Assembly: GCA_029260555.1 (NCBI GenBank)
Contig: JAJDCZ010000041.1
Location: 1-35,881 of the forward strand
From: Phycisphaerales bacterium
GTDB taxonomy: Bacteria > Planctomycetota > Phycisphaerae > Phycisphaerales > UBA1924
Direction: 5' to 3'
DNA: 35,881 nt
Part shown: positions 26,500-34,114 of the stretch, piece by piece
Numbering within the stretch: the first letter of the stretch is position 1
How the letters are laid out: each line of letters starts with the position of its first letter
Translations under genes and position numbers: made by a program
The notes under the pieces: generated by a model
Database searches by the model: none
What the model saw: the letters and a program-made list of their open reading frames with translations, nothing else
Told to the model about the DNA's origin: nothing

Positions 26500-26706
26500 A
26501 TGCAAACCCAAGACCAAAATCACAAGAACATCTCTCACCCAGTCCTGCTCACACCACAACAGGCCGCAAACTATCTAGCCATAGGTCTCAGTACGCTTTG
26601 GCGTTTGGAGCGTTGCGGTGAGATTTCAGCGTTGCGACGCGGTAGTCGGATCGTCAGGTTTCGAAAATCCGATCTTGATCGGTGGATCGAAGAATATATG
26701 CAATAG
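26500..26706 (+). CDS. Excisionase-family helix-turn-helix protein
   Basis: The 68-residue protein is a single MerR-like/HTH_17 DNA-binding domain: LLTPQQAANYLAIGLSTLWR (helix-turn-helix, about 16-35), then a wing with LRRGSRIVRFRKSDLDRWIEEY. This is the standard form of small excisionase/DNA-binding proteins in integrated elements, where they bend attachment-site DNA and favour excision, or act as regulators. It lies in the mobility module with the integrase, which supports that role. The ATG has no strong ribosome binding site. A strong hairpin follows 11 bp after its stop. Confidence 0.82.
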   Translation: MQTQDQNHKNISHPVLLTPQQAANYLAIGLSTLWRLERCGEISALRRGSRIVRFRKSDLDRWIEEYMQ

Positions 26707-26717
26707 ATAACAATTTG

Positions 26718-26753
26718 AAAGGCAGGCAGCGGTTGTAGCCGCTGCCTGCCTTT
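26718..26753 (+). terminator. Strong 15-bp hairpin between two mobility genes
   Basis: AAAGGCAGGCAGCGG (26718-26732) pairs perfectly with CCGCTGCCTGCCTTT (26739-26753) around a TTGTAG loop. The flanking A and T triplets make it able to act on either strand. It sits between the excisionase-like gene and the winged-helix gene and would end or attenuate readthrough, separating excisionase output from that of the downstream pair. Confidence 0.75.
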
Positions 26754-26785
26754 GCTCACATCCCTCTTTTAAAAGGAGAAATGTA

Positions 26786-27715
26786 ATGGATCTCTATATT
26801 CCGGTTCCGTGGCTGGAGCAGTCTACGCTCCGAGCGATCTCTTCGCGCGCTGCCAAGCTGCTTATTTTGTTATGTGCTCGGGGGCCGACAGGCAGTACTC
26901 ATGCCAATACCATCGATGAAATGGTGTACTTTTCGAAAATGTCCAATGCAACTGTGCGGCGTGCCCTTAACGATCTTTGTGATCTACAGCTCATCAAGCG
27001 TAGACGAACGAAGTATGGCTTGAATGTCACAGTTCTTCGACATCCAAAACAGTTCATTCGAATTCCGAAAGAAGCGATTCCGACACTCCAACATGCAGCT
27101 TCTGAGAACTGCCTTCTATTCCTTGCACTTGCACGGCTACAACATGGACAATACAGATGCGCACAGATTAGTCAGTGCCGATTGGCAAAACACCTGAGGC
27201 TCAGCGTGCGGACAATACAGATCAATCTGAAGCGTCTTTATGGCCTGCGTCTGGTGCGCTGGCACTGGTTTCGTGGACATCGTTTCTATTTGATTATGAA
27301 CGGGCGAAATGAATTCAGACCCCGTCGATTTCGAGATCGCTCAATGAGTGCAGATCTAGAACGCGCAGTGGTTGCGCTCCTTTCTAAAGAAGAAAGCTCT
27401 ATAAAAAAAGCTTTGGGGTCCGCCTTCGATCAACTGGAAGAGGTGCTAGAACTTCGTCGATCCCTACTCGAAGCGAGGAATTATCTGTTCCCTGCCCAAC
27501 ATTGCGTCGTGGAATGGCTTTGCTCACACCATGTTTCATTAATCGACGCTTACTGCGCAGTGCTCAGCCGACCACCAGAAGCGTCAAGAAAAGTACTCGA
27601 CCTCATTGATCAAACAGGTGTCAGGTACAATGCCCTAGGTCTGCTTGAGGCCATGTGGGTACGACTTGGCTTTCCGAAAATGTCACATCTCAACTGCAAA
27701 CCAAATTATTGCTAA
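26786..27715 (+). CDS. Two-winged-helix protein of the mobility module
   Basis: The 309-residue protein was not recognised as a named family. It appears to hold two winged-helix domains: about 18-75 (RAAKLLILLCARGPTG to NATVRRALNDLCDLQLIKRRR) and about 107-172 (CLLFLALARLQHG, then CRLAKHLRLSVRTIQINLKRLYGLRLV). A helical C-terminal region follows. Tandem winged helices occur in plasmid and phage replication initiators and in transcription factors; either role fits here. A strong ribosome binding site (AAGGAG, 7-base spacing) precedes the ATG. The integrase starts 14 bp after its stop, so the two are cotranscribed. Confidence 0.75.
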   Translation: MDLYIPVPWLEQSTLRAISSRAAKLLILLCARGPTGSTHANTIDEMVYFSKMSNATVRRALNDLCDLQLIKRRRTKYGLNVTVLRHPKQFIRIPKEAIPTLQHAASENCLLFLALARLQHGQYRCAQISQCRLAKHLRLSVRTIQINLKRLYGLRLVRWHWFRGHRFYLIMNGRNEFRPRRFRDRSMSADLERAVVALLSKEESSIKKALGSAFDQLEEVLELRRSLLEARNYLFPAQHCVVEWLCSHHVSLIDAYCAVLSRPPEASRKVLDLIDQTGVRYNALGLLEAMWVRLGFPKMSHLNCKPNYC

Positions 27716-27729
27716 AGAGGAGTAACCAG

Positions 27730-29070
27730 ATGGCAAGCATCATTCGTTGCGGCTCGGGTCGTCGGCCCTCATTCGCTGTGCAATTCACAGATTCAGAACA
27801 AAATCGAAAGACGATCCGGCTTGGCCAGATTAAAAGCCCAGATGCAATCCGGGTTCGCCTACGAATCGAGACTCTTGTCGAGTGCCTTCGAGTCGGCATG
27901 ATACCAGACCCAGAAACTCAGGCATGGCTTGAGGCTCTGTCTGACAAGTTTCATGAAAAGCTGGTCCGAGTGGGACTCACATCCCCAAGAGCTTTCAGGC
28001 CGGTATGTCCCAAGCTCTCAGTGTTCCTGAAGAATCTCATTGCTGAACGCCAAGACTCGGTGAGCAAGAACGACATTCGGCTATTGGGGCAAGCAAGGGA
28101 CAAGCTCGTGATCTTTTTCTCCGATGACCCTATCGTCTCAGGTATCAAACGCGACGGTGCAGCTGCATGGCAGACATGGCTCCAAACACCCAAGACCAGA
28201 GGTGGAGCTGGTCTAGCAAAGGCTACCACTCGCACTCACACACGATACGCAAAGCTAGCTTTCAAGGAGGCTGTTGCGCGAGGATTCACCAAGGAAAACC
28301 CATTTTCAGACCTTCGATCAGCTGCCGTCGCTTCCACCCACAACACCTACATCTTGTCTCAGGATGCCTCACGCGTAATGGATGCACTTCCCGATGCTTC
28401 ATGGCGCGCCCTCTTTGCGCTGGCTCGATTTGCTGGTTTACGAGTGCCGAGCGAGACGCACATCCTCAAATGGGATGATGTTGATCTAGAGGCTCAGAGG
28501 CTCCGTGTATTCGCTCCAAAGACCAAATCCGTCCGATATGTCCCTATAACGCGTCCCGTCTCTCAGGCCCTTCAAGAGGCTTTTGACGCATGCCCAGTTG
28601 GCAAGGCTCTTGTCATCAATCTCTCTCGTAACAACCTCAATCGGACTGTCGAAGCAGCGATCCGTCGCGCGGGGCTTGAACGGTGGAAGCGTTTGTTTCA
28701 AACACTCCGCTGCTCGTGTGAGTGTGATTGGGCTCAGCACTTCCCTCAGCACGCCGTAAGTGAGTGGCTCGGTCACTCCATGGCGGTGTCAGAAAAGCAC
28801 TATTTGAGGGCAACTGATGAACTCTTTGTTCGAGCCTCGCGTCTGTGGCCAGTCAGTGCGCTGCAAAATGCGCTGCAACCAGACGATGTCAATCGTTGTC
28901 TCTCATGCGCACCCACCTCACTTGATCAAAGTGCAACAGAGTGGGTTGAACAGATAAACTCCTCCGAGGCAACGAGATGCAAGGAGGGACAACAAGTGAC
29001 AGCTAAAAAAGAAAATGGCCCCGCCAGGACTCGAACCTGGGACCGAGCGATTATGAGTCGCCTGCTCTAA
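27730..29070 (+). CDS. int: Tyrosine integrase, planctomycete type
   Basis: ATG 27730 has AAAGAGGAG just upstream; an in-frame start at 27655 lies inside the previous gene. The 446-residue recombinase has an N-terminal core-binding region and a C-terminal catalytic domain with R238 (FAGLRVPSETHILKWDDVD), lysine near 264 (APKTKSVRY), R327 (RLFQTLR; the usual box II histidine is glutamine 324), H349 (WLGHS) and nucleophile Y358 (EKHYLR). It carries out integration and excision at the adjacent tRNA. The last 17 codons lie in the attachment repeat, and the stop TAA is inside the tRNA gene on the opposite strand. In the excised circle the frame would run on 72 codons, listed separately. Confidence 0.9.
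   Translation: MASIIRCGSGRRPSFAVQFTDSEQNRKTIRLGQIKSPDAIRVRLRIETLVECLRVGMIPDPETQAWLEALSDKFHEKLVRVGLTSPRAFRPVCPKLSVFLKNLIAERQDSVSKNDIRLLGQARDKLVIFFSDDPIVSGIKRDGAAAWQTWLQTPKTRGGAGLAKATTRTHTRYAKLAFKEAVARGFTKENPFSDLRSAAVASTHNTYILSQDASRVMDALPDASWRALFALARFAGLRVPSETHILKWDDVDLEAQRLRVFAPKTKSVRYVPITRPVSQALQEAFDACPVGKALVINLSRNNLNRTVEAAIRRAGLERWKRLFQTLRCSCECDWAQHFPQHAVSEWLGHSMAVSEKHYLRATDELFVRASRLWPVSALQNALQPDDVNRCLSCAPTSLDQSATEWVEQINSSEATRCKEGQQVTAKKENGPARTRTWDRAIMSRLL
29014..29062 (-). repeat. Right attachment site within the intact tRNA gene
   Basis: These 49 bp are identical to 15915-15963. Here they join the tRNA 5' part (29063-29089), giving a complete gene. The integrase, read in the opposite direction, ends 8 bp beyond the repeat. 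The element therefore brought its own copy of the tRNA 3' part and preserved tRNA function on insertion. Confidence 0.92.
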
Positions 29071-29089
29071 CCAACTGAGCTACGAGGCC
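29016..29089 (-). tRNA. tRNA-Ile2 (CAT anticodon), element insertion site
   Basis: The 74-nt cloverleaf is complete: acceptor GGCCTCG with CGGGGCC, D stem GCTC/GAGC, anticodon stem GGCGA/TCGCT with loop CTCATAA, and T stem CCAGG/CCTGG; discriminator A73 and no encoded CCA. The anticodon CAT (29053-29055 on the complementary strand) could mean Met or Ile2. G1-C72 excludes the initiator. The anticodon arm matches, as I remember it, that of E. coli tRNA-Ile2, whose C34 is converted to lysidine by TilS to read AUA, and differs from elongator tRNA-Met. Ile2 is thus favoured. A T-rich stretch (TTTTCTTTTTT) from the element follows directly and may serve as its terminator. Confidence 0.85.
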
Positions 29090-29231
29090 AAACCAACCCA
29101 GTGTAGTTCACACAATCACGCTCTTCTTCTGGATTCAATGATTCCCCGGGTTTGGATGAGTCCTGGCTGTCGCTGAGTCTCTGACATCAGCTCGCCCACT
29201 CACCAGCAACTCAATAATCAACTGAACCCTC

Positions 29232-31988
29232 TTAGCGAGGCTGGGCGACTTTGGAGCCTGCAGGCTGAGTGCTGGTTGAGCTGAAAGATGGATAGTTCTT
29301 TGGAAACCGTGCCATCTCGATCTCAATTTCCTGTGCTGTCAAAGCTCGGTTCGGCATCGCGATCACCCGATGGACCATGCCCTGAAACACGCGCGACCAG
29401 TCGGGCGTGCCAAATCTGAGTTGTGTCGGTGTTAATGCAGCCACGGGAAATACCCTGTGTTCAGGCCGGACATTTCCCCCTAATGGCGCATCAGATCCCA
29501 TTCCCCGGCCCACATAGGCATGTGTAATGCCATTGGCTTGATGCACGATCGCCAGAAATGTCTGCGTTGGAAAAAACACATCGCGAGGCACGGTCGTCCG
29601 GGATACTCCCGTCGGCGTCTGCATCTTCAACACGGTATGAAGACCAAGGTTCAAAAACCCCGTCAAAGGATCCGCATCAGGCTCAACGGTGAACGCAAGC
29701 CCGCCCGCATCGACCAATGAAAATGTAAAATCTGGTGCTGCGGTGCCCCAGATCAACATCGTCCACTGATCGCCCATCGCAGGCAGTTCACAGGTCAATC
29801 GGTCTTCTGCGGTGTACCTTGGCGAGGGCCCCCCCACCACTGAACGCAGCGTTGGCTGAATACAAAGCTGGTTCCCCACCAGAACCTGAGGGTCTGTCGC
29901 GTAATACGCAAGGGGCTGTTTGGCTGTCGCAGTCTGTGTAGTCGTCAGCCTCAGACGCAGTTTTGTCGCCCCTTGTGGGTCGATGGTGGTCGGCACCGAG
30001 ATGCGTGTCCAGTCGTTCGCGTCAAGAGCCACTTGTTTTGACTCACTTGTAATCACGCTGCCATCTGTCAACACCTGTTTGACCAGCACATTCATGTCCA
30101 CGATATTCACATCAGCAGGAATGGGTCTGACCCAGAACACCACCGAAACCGTATTCCCGGGTTGGAGATCCCCAAGCGATGAAACATCGTGGATTGGAGA
30201 AAATCCTTTGGCACTTTCGCTGAAGATTTGCCAGACACGCGTGCCTTGTGGTGCATCAATAGGTGCTGGAATATCAGTTCGAATTGATGCCACACTTGTC
30301 TCATACCCTCTGGTGATGTTGTAAATATCATCGACCGCAGGGCCAAGCTCGATCGCATTGCGAACGATGGGCGGACTGAACTCCCAGAGTTCGTCTTTTC
30401 CTATTGCCGTCTGGCGAATCCACGCCCGATTCTCTCCGACAGAACCAATCGCTTTAAAATCACCCGGTGAATGGTGAACCTCTGTCCAGAGTTCTCCCGC
30501 AGCATCAGAAATCCACATGCCCTCGGGTGAAACGGATATCGTTCCGCCTGCTCTGGCTGAACCATCTGAAACTGTTGCTGCAACAAATGATCCATTGCCC
30601 AGCTTCAGCACCTTGTATGTAAAAGGCAGCATGTTCAGCGTCGTATGCCAAAATGAAATCGAAGGCCTAAACACCGATCGATCCACCATCACATCATCAA
30701 ACACCTCAGCCTTGAACATCCCCGCCTGAGATGCATCATTGCCCAGCAAAAACTTTGCAGGTTCCACAGCACCCTGACTTGGACTGATCGGAAACGCATC
30801 GGTCAACTGATGCCGAGACTGACCCTTCATTGCATTGACGCTCAGCGTAACGCCGGGGCCTGAAAAGGTCGCCCCGGAAGATTCAATCCGCACCATGATC
30901 TGTCTGTCCATATCACCCAATAACCCAAGGGCACCGATGCGCCACTTGCCATTACGGAAATACTCAAACGGCCGAATCTGATGGATATGCTTGAACCGAT
31001 CAATCGACAAGCCATTGGGAAAAACCACCGGTGCCATATAGTTCCACAGATTCAGCACCTGAGTCCATTGTAAAAAACCATCGGCCGATGTTGCGACCGA
31101 CCCTATCGCCGCCCCCATGCCAAGGGCGTTGTATTCCACCATCGACGCTGCCCACACACCCAGATTCGGCAGATAGGTCCCCGCAGTGAAATGCTTGGGC
31201 GTAAACGCTTCCTGCCCCGGATGAGGCACATAAGGCGATGTATACGCCAGACGCATCCCGCCAATGTCGCTATAGGTGCTCACCGTTGTGGCAATAACCG
31301 TCTGCTGGCTGTCAAGGCCCGCCCACTGGTTATGAAGCAATACCGTGCCATCACCAAGAATCGTCGCAGCGGTGGGCATGCCCCATGGAACACCAAACCC
31401 AAAGCTGGATCGAACCATAAAAGCCGGCAGATAATCAACCAGATTTGCATCCAGCCCGGGTGTGCCATTGGTCAGCCTTGGAAACATCTCGCTGGTGTTT
31501 CTAAACACTGTCCAGGTCTGCCCGTCAACCTCCCCCGTCCCCAGAATCATAAGCGGAGTCTGCACCAGCCTTTTCGCTGGCAGCCCTACCACCGTCGTGC
31601 GCCAACGAGGTACATTCTTGTTTGCCAGCTGCCCCTTTGCGTTCTGCCGAGGCGTTGACCGGGAAAAGGTGGCATAAGCGGGAAGTGTGCCATTGAAATC
31701 CCAGACACGCCATGACTCGACCGCTCGCTTTGACCCAGCACGCTGGCCGAGCCACTGAACCATCAACGCCAGATCGCCCGGCTCAATCTTCCCATCTGCA
31801 TTCAGATCTGCCCCCAGATCACCGCGACGCGCCAGCTTCAGGAAAACCATCACATCTCGTTGATCAACAACACCATCAGCGACCAGATCAAGCTGATCTG
31901 GGGCCTGAGTTGTCTGCTGTGCCCATGAACTGACAGCAAAGATACTGCACACAATCACCTGCAAACCAATCCTGATCATGTTTGGCAT
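29232..31988 (-). CDS. Large secreted protein with N-terminal dockerin-like pair and LamG-like C-terminus
   Basis: The 918-residue protein (start ATG 31988; an alternative at 32021 adds 11 residues) begins with a signal peptide (IGLQVIVCSIFAVSSWAQ). Residues about 32-82 form two dockerin-like calcium loops (LVADGVVDQRD and DLNADGKIEPGD). The long middle, about 85-560, has exo-sialidase or BNR-like traits, with repeated short strands and SxDG-type turns (ATSADGFLQW, SVSPEGMWIS), suggesting a beta-propeller. Residues about 580-690 look like a carbohydrate-binding beta-sandwich, and 720-900 like a concanavalin/LamG domain closing MVHRVIAMPNRALTAQEIE. Action on an extracellular polysaccharide is likely; substrate unknown. 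The tRNA gene lies 142 bp downstream. Confidence 0.75.
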   Translation of the reverse strand: MPNMIRIGLQVIVCSIFAVSSWAQQTTQAPDQLDLVADGVVDQRDVMVFLKLARRGDLGADLNADGKIEPGDLALMVQWLGQRAGSKRAVESWRVWDFNGTLPAYATFSRSTPRQNAKGQLANKNVPRWRTTVVGLPAKRLVQTPLMILGTGEVDGQTWTVFRNTSEMFPRLTNGTPGLDANLVDYLPAFMVRSSFGFGVPWGMPTAATILGDGTVLLHNQWAGLDSQQTVIATTVSTYSDIGGMRLAYTSPYVPHPGQEAFTPKHFTAGTYLPNLGVWAASMVEYNALGMGAAIGSVATSADGFLQWTQVLNLWNYMAPVVFPNGLSIDRFKHIHQIRPFEYFRNGKWRIGALGLLGDMDRQIMVRIESSGATFSGPGVTLSVNAMKGQSRHQLTDAFPISPSQGAVEPAKFLLGNDASQAGMFKAEVFDDVMVDRSVFRPSISFWHTTLNMLPFTYKVLKLGNGSFVAATVSDGSARAGGTISVSPEGMWISDAAGELWTEVHHSPGDFKAIGSVGENRAWIRQTAIGKDELWEFSPPIVRNAIELGPAVDDIYNITRGYETSVASIRTDIPAPIDAPQGTRVWQIFSESAKGFSPIHDVSSLGDLQPGNTVSVVFWVRPIPADVNIVDMNVLVKQVLTDGSVITSESKQVALDANDWTRISVPTTIDPQGATKLRLRLTTTQTATAKQPLAYYATDPQVLVGNQLCIQPTLRSVVGGPSPRYTAEDRLTCELPAMGDQWTMLIWGTAAPDFTFSLVDAGGLAFTVEPDADPLTGFLNLGLHTVLKMQTPTGVSRTTVPRDVFFPTQTFLAIVHQANGITHAYVGRGMGSDAPLGGNVRPEHRVFPVAALTPTQLRFGTPDWSRVFQGMVHRVIAMPNRALTAQEIEIEMARFPKNYPSFSSTSTQPAGSKVAQPR

Positions 31989-32260
31989 TCTTTGCAATAC
32001 ATCAGTCTCCTGCTGGCGCATAGATACACTCAGCCTGTTTCAGCATAATGAATAGAACACAGCTTCTACAGATTTTCATCCAAACCACGCAGGAAAGAGT
32101 AAAAAATGGACGCATCTTCTGATGATTATCTGAACATCAGCCATATCGGCCTGGCGAGCCGTCCAACATGCCTCATCTGTAACCCGTGCCGCCCGATAAG
32201 CGCACGATATTGAACATTATCCTGAGGGGGTGCTCAGCCTGAATCTCAGACTGGCTGTCT

Positions 32261-33652
32261 TCACACCATCTCCTGAACCGAACTCACCATCACCACCGCG
32301 ACATCATTCACATTTGTACCTGTAGGTCCCGTGATGATCGAGGCACCGATTGCGTGAAGATATCCATATGAATCGTGTGCTGTCAGTGCTGAAGCTGAAT
32401 CAAGACCCATCGCACGCCCCTTTGCTGCGGATTGCCCTGTAACCATCGCCCCCGCAGCCCGCGTCGGGCCATCGACACCATCGGTGGAAAATGTCATGAT
32501 CCGCACGCGCTTCAGCCCCTGGATATCAATCAAAGCCCTGAGCGCCACTTCCTGGCAAGGCCCACCCGTGCCTACAGCATCACCCACGAGTACCGTCGTC
32601 TCTGAGCCTGCAACCACTGCCACCCGCTGTTCGTGTTGATTGCATAACTCATGCGCCTTTTCTGCCAGCCATTGCCCCAGCGAATCAGCATCACCTGTGA
32701 CATCAGTAAGCTTTTGCACAACATGCCATCCATGTGCCTCCAACCAGTCACACGCTGCCTCTATCGCGGTCGCATTAGAACCAATGACCTGTGATGAGAT
32801 ATGGTCAAACTGATCTTCCCCGTTCAATGCTGCGTTGTTCTGTTCATCCCGTGCAGATTCTTGTAAAAACTGTGTGACTTCAGGCACCATTGACAGCAAA
32901 TCATGGTGTTTGAGCAATTCAAGTGCATCAAGAGCTGTGGATCGACACCTGCTGCAAGGCCCCGAACCGACCATCTCCAGAAGATCACCAATCACATCAG
33001 AGATTGCCAGCACATGCGTCGGAAGCGGGCGAACCAGTTTCGCCAGTTTGCCACCTTTGAGTTGATCGATGTGCTGACGAATAGTGTTGATTTCATTGAT
33101 GCAAGCGCCCTTTCGTAAAAGCGCCTGGGTGATTGTGCGCACACTTTCAAGAGATACTCCCTGAACTGGCAATGTAACCATTGCCGATGCGCCGCCACTG
33201 ATCAGAACGAGAAGCCTGTCGATTGATTCTGAGTTCTTCTTGCCTGAAGTTTTTGCAAAGTCTTGCACTGCCTGCCCCGCTGCAATGCTTCTTTGTGTCG
33301 GAAGTGGATGATCGCCAGCAAATACCTGGCATGTATGGAGCCTCTGGCGTGCTTCATCTTCCAACAGACTCGGCACGACCACCACGCCTGCAACAATCTG
33401 CCCCACCACCCCACCCAGCCCCCCTACCCCACCCAACTTTTCTTCTGCTGCGACCGCCATGCCCAGAGCGGCCTTGCCCATGGCGATCAGCCCAATTCGC
33501 TGCAAAGAACTCTGCTTATCGCTCAGCTTTTGCAACGCTGAGCCAGAAATCGCCCTTTGCACCGTCGCGTCTGGTGCACAAGCACCAAGCACAGCGTGAA
33601 CTAATGCGTCGGCATCGGCATCTTCACAGGTCAACTGTGTGTGATCGTTCAT
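32261..33652 (-). CDS. Glycerate 2-kinase (DUF4147/MOFRL family)
   Basis: The 463-residue protein matches the bacterial glycerate 2-kinase family (GckA/TtuD type), which phosphorylates D-glycerate to 2-phosphoglycerate. Hallmarks: IGMGKAALGMA-like IGLIAMGKAALGMA near 56-69, GDHPLPTQRS, ISGGASAMVTLP (phosphate-binding), then the C-terminal MOFRL domain with AGSETTVLVGDAVGTGGPCQE, FSTDGVDGPTRAAGAMV and the closing TGPTGTNVNDVAVV. A glycine-rich insertion (GGVGGLGGVVG) lies near 77-87. Its product enters glycolysis at the enolase step, and eno is elsewhere in this window. It is transcribed divergently from the DUF4190-like gene. Confidence 0.92.
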   Translation of the reverse strand: MNDHTQLTCEDADADALVHAVLGACAPDATVQRAISGSALQKLSDKQSSLQRIGLIAMGKAALGMAVAAEEKLGGVGGLGGVVGQIVAGVVVVPSLLEDEARQRLHTCQVFAGDHPLPTQRSIAAGQAVQDFAKTSGKKNSESIDRLLVLISGGASAMVTLPVQGVSLESVRTITQALLRKGACINEINTIRQHIDQLKGGKLAKLVRPLPTHVLAISDVIGDLLEMVGSGPCSRCRSTALDALELLKHHDLLSMVPEVTQFLQESARDEQNNAALNGEDQFDHISSQVIGSNATAIEAACDWLEAHGWHVVQKLTDVTGDADSLGQWLAEKAHELCNQHEQRVAVVAGSETTVLVGDAVGTGGPCQEVALRALIDIQGLKRVRIMTFSTDGVDGPTRAAGAMVTGQSAAKGRAMGLDSASALTAHDSYGYLHAIGASIITGPTGTNVNDVAVVMVSSVQEMV

Positions 33653-33665
33653 AATCAGTCAGTCC

Positions 33666-33694
33666 TTGACACAACTCGTCGTAATTGTAATTAT
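33666..33694 (+). promoter_or_regulatory. Candidate sigma-70-type promoter of the DUF4190-like gene
   Basis: TTGACA at 33666-33671 is a perfect -35 box; 17 bp later AATTAT (33689-33694) matches four of six -10 positions. Transcription would begin near 33701, giving a leader of about 65 bases to the ATG at 33766. A palindrome ATGGTACCAT lies at the predicted start and could be an operator. The divergent glycerate kinase gene starts only 14 bp away. Confidence 0.5.
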
Positions 33695-33765
33695 GGTACC
33701 ATGAACGAACACAAGGCTGATACTTGTAAACATCAGCAATACCCGGCATCACCGGAGTCATTTCC

Positions 33766-34107
33766 ATGCCAGATCTAAACCCCACCGCAACCCCTCCCAC
33801 GCAAATCCCACAAGGAATACTTCAACCCCATCGGGGTGCGATGATTCTTGTCTTTGGAATTATCAGCATCGTCATGTGCTCGCCGCTGGGGCCGTTTGCC
33901 TGGATCATGGGCCGGAGTGATCTCAAACTCATGGATGCGGGCATAAAGGATCCCAATGGCAAGGGTCTAACTCTGGCAGGGATGGTCCTTGGCATCATCA
34001 GCACGATCTTGCTGGTGTTGGGTTTTATCATTTTCCTTATTTATATCCTGATTGTTGTGATACTCGGCATAGGTTTAGCCGCGGGAGCCGCCTCTGGCGG
34101 ACCATGA
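33766..34107 (+). CDS. Small DUF4190-like membrane protein
   Basis: The 113-residue protein has a short polar N-terminus (to about 22), then two hydrophobic segments (ILVFGIISIVMCSPLGPFAWIMG and the long LAGMVLGIISTILLVLGFIIFLIYILIVVILGIGLAAG) separated by a charged loop with SDLKLMDAGIKDPNGKGLT. This is the layout of DUF4190 proteins, small membrane proteins of unknown role. GGAG lies 8 bases before the ATG and a promoter is visible upstream. It stands alone and converges on the transporter gene, with 7 bp between their stops. Confidence 0.8.
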   Translation: MPDLNPTATPPTQIPQGILQPHRGAMILVFGIISIVMCSPLGPFAWIMGRSDLKLMDAGIKDPNGKGLTLAGMVLGIISTILLVLGFIIFLIYILIVVILGIGLAAGAASGGP

Positions 34108-34114
34108 CGACGGC

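Larger units (their letters stand above)
15915..29062. mobile_element. 13.1-kb tRNA-integrated element with type I RM operon
   Basis: A perfect 49-bp direct repeat at 15915-15963 and 29014-29062 bounds the element. The repeat is the 3' two thirds of a tRNA gene, and the complete tRNA is kept only at the right end. Inside are an integrase next to the right repeat, an excisionase-like protein, a winged-helix protein, and a minus-strand restriction-modification operon with accessory genes. This is the classic layout of a tyrosine-recombinase genomic island. No conjugation genes, relaxase, capsid or portal genes are present, so it is an integrative island that probably moves with outside help or is confined to excision and reintegration. 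Confidence 0.88.

Noticed and set aside
15915..29062. Prophage or conjugative element
   Set aside because: No capsid, terminase, portal, tail, relaxase or type IV secretion genes are present; the content fits an integrative defence island.
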